Both the position numbers and the translations under genes were made by a program. Of a DNA stretch of 11,065 nucleotides, positions 1 to 6,255 are shown one piece after another (the stretch's first letter is position 1; each line of letters begins with the position of its first letter). Where the stretch lies: assembly GCA_036351675.1 (NCBI GenBank), contig JAZBPO010000291.1, positions 1 to 11,065 of the forward strand, given 5' to 3'. Source of the DNA: JAZBPO01 sp036351675. GTDB lineage: Bacteria; Pseudomonadota; Gammaproteobacteria; Pseudomonadales; Azotimanducaceae. The notes beneath the pieces were generated by a model. That model was given only the letters and a program-made list of their open reading frames with translations, was not told the origin of the DNA and ran no database searches.

Positions 1-117
1 AGCGGCGGGCATGCGCGGTCGGGCCCGCAGGTGTATCGGGCGCCGGATGGTTCGCGCGTCATCGAAGGCGAGTTCGAGCGCGAGGACGAGCGCGAGGACG
101 ATCACCCGGCGCGCTGA
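1..117 (+). CDS. fxsA: FxsA family membrane protein, C-terminal fragment (5' end outside window)
   Basis: Frame 1 is open from the window edge to a TGA at 115-117 and gives 38 residues. They end in an acidic, charged tail containing VIEGEFERED followed by more Glu/Asp/Arg. FxsA is a small inner-membrane protein that affects F-exclusion of phage T7 in E. coli. As I recall the family, it ends in a similar 'GEY/F-x-R-x-DDER' charged cytoplasmic tail after its membrane helices. fxsA also lies next to groES in E. coli, which matches the groESL operon found about 1.4 kb downstream here. The membrane segments are not in the window, so the call rests on the tail and gene order. An unrelated protein with an acidic tail is possible. 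Confidence 0.68.
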   Translation, partial: SGGHARSGPQVYRAPDGSRVIEGEFEREDEREDDHPAR

Positions 118-151
118 AGCGCGCCTGCCGCGGCCCGACGGGAGAAGTACC

Positions 152-1381
152 ATGGACACCACACGACGCCGCTTCACGGCGCTGCTCTCCACCTCCGTCG
201 CCATGGCGGCCGCGAGTCCGTCGCTTCCCGCCGCCGCACCACTCGCCGGCTCCGCGCGAGACGCCTTCGACTTCCCGGAGGACCGCGTACCCATGAACGC
301 GGCCAACCTCTGCCCGTCACCGCGCCGCGTCGCCGATGCCGTGACGCACTGGACCTCGGTCATCGACCGCGACTGCTCCTTCCAGAACCGGGCCCAGTTC
401 GCCGAGCATCTGGAGGCTTCCCGCCGGGCCGTGGCCGGACAGCTCGGCGTGGCACCCGACACGATCGCGCTCGTGCGCAACACCTCCGAGGCCAACAACA
501 TCGTCAATGCCGGTCTCGACCTCGGTGAGGGCGACGAGGTCGTGATCTGGGATCAGAATCACCCGACGAACAACGTCGCCTGGGACGTGCGCGCGGCACG
601 CTACGGGCTCAGGGTCGTGCGCGTGGCCGTGCCCGAGGCGCCGACGGACGCCGATGCGCTGCTCGAGCCTTTCCGGCGCGCCCTCGGGCCGCGTACGCGC
701 GTGCTTTCGGTGACGCACGTCTCGAATGTCTCCGGCATCCGTCTGCCCATCGCCGAACTCGGCGCGCTGGCGCGCGGGCGGGACATCCACTTCCACGTAG
801 ACGGCGCCCAGAGCTGGGGCGTGCACGCCCTCGATCTCGACGCCGTCGGCTGCGACAGCTTCAGCGGCAGCGCCCACAAGTGGTTCATGGGCCCGAAGGA
901 GGTCGGGCTCCTGTATGTCCGCCCTGATCGTATCGACGCGCTCTGGCCCGCCGTGGTGGCGCCCGGCTGGGGCGACGACGCGGACACGGATCTGGTCGGC
1001 GCCCGCAAGTTCGAGTCCCTCGGTCAGCGCGACGACGCGGCCCTCGCCGCCCTCGCGGAGGCCGCGGCGCTGCACGCGGAGATCGGTCCCGCGGCCGTCG
1101 AGGCGCACACCCTGCGCCTCGCCCGGCGCCTGAAGGAGGGACTGGTTGAAGTCGGCGCCCGGCTGGTCACGCCGCTGGCGGCGGAGTTCTCGGGAGGGGT
1201 CTGTATCGTCGCCGTGCCCCGGCCCCGACGCCGGGAACTGTTCGATCTGCTCTATCGCGAGCACGGGATCATCGGGGCGCCGACCGGCGGCCTGCGCCTG
1301 TCGCCGCATCTCTACAACACCGACGCCCACGTCGACCGGGCCGTCGAAGCGGTCCGGGCCCACGCCGACCTCCTCGCCTGA
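152..1381 (+). CDS. Class V aminotransferase (cysteine desulfurase / isopenicillin N epimerase-like) with Tat signal
   Basis: This 409-residue protein is a fold-type I PLP enzyme of the aminotransferase class V family. The PLP-binding landmarks are HVDGAQSWG (Asp217, Gln220) and SGSAHKWFMGPKEVG, where Lys243 should form the Schiff base. An N-terminal NTSEANN segment fits the phosphate-binding part of the fold. The substrate cannot be read from sequence; relatives include cysteine desulfurases and isopenicillin N epimerase-like proteins. The N-terminus has a twin-arginine motif, T-R-R-R-F-T (residues 4-9), then a hydrophobic stretch and Ala-rich cleavage region to about residue 30, so export by Tat with PLP bound is predicted. 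The ATG at 152 is preceded by GGGAGAAG (140-147) and starts exactly at the signal peptide; an in-frame extension upstream overlaps the fxsA tail and is not needed. It begins 34 nt after fxsA and no terminator separates it from the groES promoter region. Confidence 0.9.
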   Translation: MDTTRRRFTALLSTSVAMAAASPSLPAAAPLAGSARDAFDFPEDRVPMNAANLCPSPRRVADAVTHWTSVIDRDCSFQNRAQFAEHLEASRRAVAGQLGVAPDTIALVRNTSEANNIVNAGLDLGEGDEVVIWDQNHPTNNVAWDVRAARYGLRVVRVAVPEAPTDADALLEPFRRALGPRTRVLSVTHVSNVSGIRLPIAELGALARGRDIHFHVDGAQSWGVHALDLDAVGCDSFSGSAHKWFMGPKEVGLLYVRPDRIDALWPAVVAPGWGDDADTDLVGARKFESLGQRDDAALAALAEAAALHAEIGPAAVEAHTLRLARRLKEGLVEVGARLVTPLAAEFSGGVCIVAVPRPRRRELFDLLYREHGIIGAPTGGLRLSPHLYNTDAHVDRAVEAVRAHADLLA

Positions 1382-1393
1382 GTCGGGTCGGCC

Positions 1394-1421
1394 CTTGAAT
1401 TCTCCCCGCCTGCCCCCAGTT
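1394..1421 (+). promoter_or_regulatory. Putative sigma-32 (RpoH) heat-shock promoter of groESL
   Basis: CTTGAA at 1394-1399 (in the context CCCTTGAAT) is followed after 14 nt by CCCCAGTT at 1414-1421. The known RpoH consensus is CTTGAAA, 13-15 bp, then CCCCATnT. Both boxes and the spacing match closely. It lies 12 nt after the aminotransferase stop and about 120 nt upstream of the groES start. Transcripts from here would carry the downstream CIRCE element in their leader. Confidence 0.75.
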
Positions 1422-1447
1422 AAGGGTCCGGGTTAGCAGTCGCAGGG

Positions 1448-1475
1448 TTGACTGCCAAGGGTGCCTGCCTAGAAT
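1448..1475 (+). promoter_or_regulatory. Putative sigma-70 promoter of groESL
   Basis: TTGACT (1448-1453), a 16-nt spacer and TAGAAT (1470-1475) closely match the housekeeping consensus TTGACA-N17-TATAAT. The last base of the -10 box is the first base of the CIRCE element, and the predicted transcription start, near 1482, falls inside it. That is the usual geometry for HrcA repression. Confidence 0.65.
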
Positions 1476-1501
1476 TCGCACTCCCTCATGCCGAGTGCTA
1501 A
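1475..1501 (+). promoter_or_regulatory. CIRCE operator (HrcA-binding inverted repeat)
   Basis: TTCGCACTC (1475-1483), a 9-nt spacer (1484-1492) and GAGTGCTAA (1493-1501). The known CIRCE consensus is TTAGCACTC-N9-GAGTGCTAA, so the right arm is perfect and the left arm differs at one base (A to C at its third position). It sits 39 nt upstream of the groES ATG and overlaps the sigma-70 promoter start site. This predicts an hrcA gene elsewhere in the genome; none is in the window. Confidence 0.92.
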
Positions 1502-1540
1502 CCCACTCGAACGAAATCCAGGACCGGGAGACAGAACGCA

Positions 1541-1831
1541 ATGAAGATCCGTCCGCTGCACGATCGTGTGGTCGTTCGCCGCCTCGAGGAAGAGGCCAAG
1601 ACCGCCGGCGGTATCGTCCTGCCCGACTCCGCTGCCGAGAAGCCCAGCCAGGGCGAGGTCCTCGCGGTGGGTCCGGGCAAGGCACTCGACAACGGCGAAG
1701 TCCGCGCCATGGGCGTGAAGGCCGGTGACAAGGTCGTGTTCGGCCAGTACGGCGGCAGCACCGTCAAGGTCGACGGCGAGGAGCTCCTCATCCTCTCCGA
1801 GACCGAGATCTTCGGTGTGCTCGAAGACTGA
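1541..1831 (+). CDS. groES: Co-chaperonin GroES (Hsp10)
   Basis: This 96-residue protein has the usual GroES length and covers the whole family. It begins MKIRPLHDRVVVRR. The mobile loop that contacts GroEL, including AGGIVLPDSAAEKP, covers about residues 17-35. VLAVGPGK follows at about 40-47, and GDKVVFGQYGG and EELLILSETEIFGVLE form the C-terminal half. Seven copies form the dome that caps the GroEL ring and closes the folding chamber in the cytoplasm. The ATG has a GGGAG ribosome-binding site at 1526-1530. It is the first gene of the groESL operon, placed behind a sigma-32-like promoter, a sigma-70-like promoter and CIRCE, and lies 58 nt before groEL. Confidence 0.98.
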   Translation: MKIRPLHDRVVVRRLEEEAKTAGGIVLPDSAAEKPSQGEVLAVGPGKALDNGEVRAMGVKAGDKVVFGQYGGSTVKVDGEELLILSETEIFGVLED

Positions 1832-1889
1832 CGCGCCACCGACCTTTCCTATCCGAATCCACACCTGAACACCCGGAGAAGACACCCAG

Positions 1890-3533
<1,644 letters not shown>

Positions 3534-3554
3534 GCCAGCCTTTTCGCTCGCAGT

Positions 3555-3591
3555 AACGAGAAAGCCCCGCTATATGCGGGGCTTTTTCGTT
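3555..3591 (+). terminator. Rho-independent terminator of groESL
   Basis: A 16-bp stem pairs 3555-3570 with 3576-3591 around the loop TATAT. It includes the GC-rich core AAGCCCCGC/GCGGGGCTT and one G-U pair. The core is followed by TTTTT within 3583-3587. It begins 21 nt after the groEL stop. The A-rich left side means it could also end minus-strand transcription reading through the convergent gene at 3874-4254. Confidence 0.9.
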
Positions 3592-3873
3592 CTGCCTCGA
3601 GGGTCTGGTCTTCTTCGCCGATCGCGGCGTTGCCGGTCCTCGGCTAAGCAGTCACGTACTGATGTAGGCGCCGGCTGGCGCACCAGACTAGTTTCCGGCG
3701 TCCCTGCCGGAGTGTTTCGCGATGATCACCCCCTGCCCGGACATCCCTGTCCGGGCGTTCGCCCTGCTGCGATGCTTCGCATCGGTCGGGGCTCACCCTT
3801 GCGCTGGACGAAGAACCCTCAGCCCCTGTGCGCTTCGTGGCTCGCTCGTGCGCGGCGGGCGCTCGCGTTCGAG
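3592..3873. repeat. Non-coding stretch with tandem small hairpins (REP/BIME-like)
   Basis: No convincing gene is seen between the groESL terminator and the end of the convergent minus-strand gene. Instead there is a series of short inverted repeats: CAGT/ACTG (3649-3661), GCGCC-GGCT-GGCGC (3668-3681), TCCGGC-6 nt-GCCGGA (3694-3711), a perfect 9-bp stem GCCCGGACA-TCCC-TGTCCGGGC (3735-3756) and CGATGC-TTC-GCATCG (3770-3784). Two of the loops share the word TCCCTG in similar flanks. This arrangement resembles dispersed intergenic palindromic elements, but a genome-wide copy count is needed to call it a repeat family. Confidence 0.5.
3735..3756. repeat. Perfect 9-bp inverted repeat with tetraloop
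   Basis: GCCCGGACA, loop TCCC, then TGTCCGGGC. It is the strongest of the five hairpins in this intergenic region. There is no T-run after either arm, so it is not a standard Rho-independent terminator. A REP-like element or an RNA 3'-end stabiliser between convergent genes is more likely. Confidence 0.6.
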
Positions 3874-4254
3874 CTAGTCGGGGGCGGGCTTTCCTTTCTT
3901 TTTCGCGGGTGCGTCTTCGGGTGTGGTTCGGCGCTGGACGCGGATGCTGCGGCAGAGGTCTAGTCTCGGGGTGCTGCGGCGGGTTCGGAACAGTCGGCTC
4001 AGTGCTCTGACGCGGGTGTGCAGGGTTCTGGGCGGGACGCTCGCGGTGTCGGGTCGCTTTCTCGTCGGCGCCGGATCGTCTGTGAGGGGGAAGTCGGGTT
4101 CGCGCTCGGTGAGGTCGACGAGGGCGAGGGCCTTCAGGGCGGAGGTCAGTTCCTCTCTCGTCGCGGCGCTGTGGCCGACGTGGGGGAGTTCGACGATCCA
4201 GCCGGTCCAGTGGTCGTCGTGTTCGATCAGGATGGCGGTCAAAGGTAGGGGCAT
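3874..4254 (-). CDS. Small hypothetical protein, HicB-like N-terminus, basic C-terminal tail
   Basis: I do not recognise this 126-residue protein with certainty. Residues 5-50 (LTAILIEHDDHWTGWIVELPHV, then a helix with EELTSALKAL) have the beta-beta-beta-helix pattern of the HicB antitoxin-like fold. No HicA-like toxin is adjacent and no C-terminal DNA-binding domain is recognisable. Residues 51-126 are low-complexity and rich in Arg, Pro and Thr, ending in a Lys-rich tail (PAKKKGKPAPD), probably disordered. The ATG at 4254 is preferred because GAGGAG (4261-4266 on the minus strand) lies 6 nt upstream. Another in-frame ATG, 12 codons further up at 4290, lacks a good site. The gene is convergent with groEL and divergent from the coiled-coil gene. 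The tail could be non-conserved. Confidence 0.6.
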   Translation of the reverse strand: MPLPLTAILIEHDDHWTGWIVELPHVGHSAATREELTSALKALALVDLTEREPDFPLTDDPAPTRKRPDTASVPPRTLHTRVRALSRLFRTRRSTPRLDLCRSIRVQRRTTPEDAPAKKKGKPAPD

Positions 4255-4260
4255 GATGGT

Positions 4261-4266
4261 CTCCTC
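4261..4266 (-). promoter_or_regulatory. Ribosome-binding site deciding the start of the 4254 minus-strand gene
   Basis: GAGGAG on the minus strand, 6 nt before the ATG at 4254-4252, close to a perfect Shine-Dalgarno. It favours the shorter form of the protein over the start at 4290. Part of it (4263-4266) lies in one arm of a small hairpin, CCTCG (4263-4267) with CGAGG (4282-4286), that could mask it in the mRNA. Confidence 0.55.
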
Positions 4267-4355
4267 GCGTCCCTGCGGGGTCGAGGCCATGCTCACGCCG
4301 GCAGGCTCGCGGGGGGAATCCCGCGCTTCTTCCACGCCTGTGCGAGATCGCTCGC

Positions 4356-4384
4356 TAGCATGGCGGTTTGGGGGTGTGTATAAC
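4356..4384 (+). promoter_or_regulatory. Possible sigma-70 promoter of the coiled-coil gene
   Basis: TATAAC at 4379-4384 is a good -10 box in an otherwise GC-rich stretch. A weak -35 candidate, TAGCAT (4356-4361), lies 17 nt upstream. Transcription would start near 4391, about 40 nt before the ATG at 4432. The weak -35 keeps confidence low. Confidence 0.35.
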
Positions 4385-4431
4385 CGGCGCGCATCGCGCC
4401 AGTGCCAGTATGGGAGTTCGAACCGGAAGGG

Positions 4432-5208
4432 ATGAGCGAGAGAATCGGGAAGACCCAGGAACTGCCGACCATCGCGCCGACGCAGGACGACATCGCCTCG
4501 CGTCGCACCTCGCGGCGTGGGGATCCTGTCACCTCGCGATCCCGCAGCTCGGCTGCGGGCGTGGTGACCAATCTCGTGCTCGCGCTGCTCATCGCGGGGC
4601 TCACGGCCTGCGGGTGGTTCATCGCCACGCAGAACGACGCGCTCGCCGAGGCCCGGGTCGAGCGCGACGAGGCCGTGGCGCGCCTCGAGCGCATCGAGCG
4701 GCGCCTCTCGCTCACGGACGAGGCCCTGAGCCAGACCGACGCCGAAACGCAGGATCAGCTGGCTTACTGGGAATCGGAGATCCGCAAGCTCTGGGACGTC
4801 TCGAACAAGCGCAATCGCGGCTGGATCGAGGCCAATCAGGCGGCCCTGGCGGAGCTGAAGACGTCGCTCGCGACGCAGAACCGCACGCTCGGCGAGGTCC
4901 GCGCGCAGGCGACGGAGCTGCGCCAGGCCATCGGGACCCAGGACGCGATCCTCGAGCAGCTCATGCTCCTCGATCGCCGGGCGGCGGATCTGCTGCAACA
5001 GCAGCGCACGCTCACGGACTCCGTCAACAGCCTCGGGCAGACCACCGCAGCGCTGGAGCGACGCGTCAGCGACAATGAGGACGCCGTCGCGGCCATCGAC
5101 GCCTTCCGGCGCGACACGAACGGTCGCCTGACGCGCCTTCAGGAGCGACTCGGCGGGACCGGCGGCTCGGGATCGACCGGTACGGTCACGCCGACGCCCG
5201 TGCCCTGA
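4432..5208 (+). CDS. Hypothetical membrane-anchored coiled-coil protein
   Basis: I do not recognise a named family. The 258-residue protein has a polar, Arg/Ser-rich N-terminus (1-42), one hydrophobic segment (about 43-65, NLVLALLIAGLTACGWFIAT), then a long region rich in Glu, Arg, Ala, Leu and Gln (about 70-245) with heptad-like spacing. It ends in a Gly/Ser/Thr/Pro tail. By the positive-inside rule the N-terminus is cytoplasmic and the coiled coil periplasmic, suggesting an envelope scaffold or partner protein. LTAC at 57-60 resembles a lipobox, but 42 residues precede the hydrophobic segment, so a signal anchor is more likely. The start is uncertain: ATG 4432 has GGAAGG very close (1 nt), while an in-frame GTG at 4402 would add 10 residues without a clear ribosome site. 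It is convergent with gspB. Confidence 0.8.
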   Translation: MSERIGKTQELPTIAPTQDDIASRRTSRRGDPVTSRSRSSAAGVVTNLVLALLIAGLTACGWFIATQNDALAEARVERDEAVARLERIERRLSLTDEALSQTDAETQDQLAYWESEIRKLWDVSNKRNRGWIEANQAALAELKTSLATQNRTLGEVRAQATELRQAIGTQDAILEQLMLLDRRAADLLQQQRTLTDSVNSLGQTTAALERRVSDNEDAVAAIDAFRRDTNGRLTRLQERLGGTGGSGSTGTVTPTPVP

Positions 5209-5448
5209 CCGGGGAGCCTCTGAACAATGCGTCCGGACCTCTGCGGTCGGTTGCGGCCGCATCCGCTGCGTTGCGCCGCTTGCCAGGGCAACCAGCCTTG
5301 GCTGCTGCGCGACGCGCCTCGCGGCTGCAGCCGCAACTGACCGCCCTGCGGGGCGTTCTGCCGGCGCCCGCAGCCGCGTTGCGCCCTCTCGACCTGATCC
5401 GCTACGCCTGCGAGGGCGCGCCTTGCTGCGAACCGACCCGACAGGACA
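5209..5448. repeat. Non-coding palindrome-rich stretch between convergent genes
   Basis: No gene is supported in these 240 nt. The main structure is a long-range inverted repeat: GCGGTCGGTTGCGGCCGCA (5243-5261) against TGCAGCCGCAACTGACCGC (5326-5344), complementary at 17 of 19 positions, with further imperfect pairing inside. A second stem pairs GCGCCCT (5381-5387) with AGGGCGC (5413-5419). The words GCGTTGCGCC (5268-5277 and 5376-5385) and GCAGCCGC (5327-5334 and 5370-5377) each occur twice. No T-run follows the stems. The region sits between the 3' ends of the coiled-coil gene and gspB, a usual place for REP-like elements or 3'-UTR structures. Confidence 0.55.
5243..5344. repeat. Imperfect 19-nt inverted repeat enclosing a structured 64-nt interior
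   Basis: The arms at 5243-5261 and 5326-5344 match at 17 of 19 positions, and one of the two mismatches is a G-U pair in RNA. The interior also has self-complementary parts (for example CCAGGG near CCTTGG). The whole 102-nt block could fold into one long cruciform or RNA hairpin. Confidence 0.6.
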
Positions 5449-6249
5449 CTAGTAGTCCCAGTCGTCCAGCACGCTCATCTCGAAGCGGTAGCCCTCGAAG
5501 TCGAAGACGACCCCGGTCTCGGTGATCTCCGACAGGAGCATGCCCTCGACGCGCTCGCCCTCGGCGTAGCGCCGGCCGTTGATCGTCACCTCCCGATAGC
5601 GCGGCGCGTCGCCGAAGATGTGCGTCGCGAACTCCAGCGTCGGGATGCGGCGCTGGATCCGGTCCGGCAGGTCGCGGATCGAGACGGGCTCCGGTTCGCT
5701 CGGCGCCGGAGCGGCCTGGCTCGCGGCATCGTCCCCCGGAACCTCCTCGTCGGTGCGCTCGGCAGGCGCTCCGGATTCCGCGATCCGTGTGGCGACCGGA
5801 GCGACCACCGGTGTCTCGACAGGCCCGGAGCCGGACGTCTCCCTTGCAGCCGTCGGTGCCGGTGCAGGCTGCGGGCCCCTCGCGCCGGCACTCGACGGCC
5901 TGACCTCGCGTGCTGCCGGCGCGACCGGGGCCGACGCGGGCGCCTCGCTGCCGCTGTGCGCCGCGACCCGGGGCGGCGCGGGCGCTTCGCTCGAGCTGCG
6001 GCTCGCGACCGGAGGCGGCGCCGTGGCCGGCCCCGGTGCCTCGGCCGGGCGATCCGAGAACAGCCAGAACGCGAGCAGGAGGGCGTTCACGCAGAGCGCG
6101 CCGGCGACGAGCCAGGCGACGCCCCGGGACCTGCCGGACCCGGTCCCGCTGCCGGGTGGCCCGTAGTCGTGCCGCGTGGTGACGTCGGGCGTCTCGCCAC
6201 GGGCGCGTTCCTGCTCTGATTTCTTCAGGGCGTCGAGGATGTAGGACAT
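5449..6249 (-). CDS. gspB: Type II secretion assembly protein GspB (ExeB-like)
   Basis: This 266-residue protein begins MSYILDALKKSEQERARG, the typical N-terminal cytoplasmic peptide of GspB/ExeB proteins. One transmembrane helix follows at about residues 43-64. Residues 67-188 form a Pro/Ala/Ser-rich periplasmic linker with repeated SEAPA words. Residues 189-266 form the GspB C-terminal domain, including LPDRIQRRIPTLEFATHIF, INGRRYAEGERVEG and GVVFDFEGYRFEM. GspB works with the ATPase GspA in the inner membrane to help the outer-membrane secretin GspD insert and multimerise through peptidoglycan. It starts 6 nt after the gspA stop and is the last gene of the acyltransferase-gspA-gspB operon. 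The C-terminus (VLDDWDY) is intact. The linker is long, but such linkers vary widely in this family. Confidence 0.93.
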   Translation of the reverse strand: MSYILDALKKSEQERARGETPDVTTRHDYGPPGSGTGSGRSRGVAWLVAGALCVNALLLAFWLFSDRPAEAPGPATAPPPVASRSSSEAPAPPRVAAHSGSEAPASAPVAPAAREVRPSSAGARGPQPAPAPTAARETSGSGPVETPVVAPVATRIAESGAPAERTDEEVPGDDAASQAAPAPSEPEPVSIRDLPDRIQRRIPTLEFATHIFGDAPRYREVTINGRRYAEGERVEGMLLSEITETGVVFDFEGYRFEMSVLDDWDY

Positions 6250-6255
6250 GGGGCC

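Noticed and set aside
317..1363. 348-codon open frame antisense to the aminotransferase
   Set aside because: No domain, Arg/Gly/Asp-rich composition; the plus-strand frame has the PLP motifs and Tat signal.
3649..3784. CRISPR array or tRNA in the hairpin cluster
   Set aside because: There are no identical direct repeats with uniform spacers, and no tRNA cloverleaf, TTC-loop box or CCA end is seen.
3574..3963. 129-codon plus-strand open frame after groEL
   Set aside because: It starts inside the groESL terminator stem, runs through the hairpin cluster, and its sequence is Arg/Cys/Ser-rich without a motif or ribosome site.
4582..4629. Lipoprotein signal in the coiled-coil protein (LTAC)
   Set aside because: The lipobox-like word is preceded by 42 polar residues before the hydrophobic segment, too long for a usual lipoprotein signal, so a membrane anchor is the better reading.
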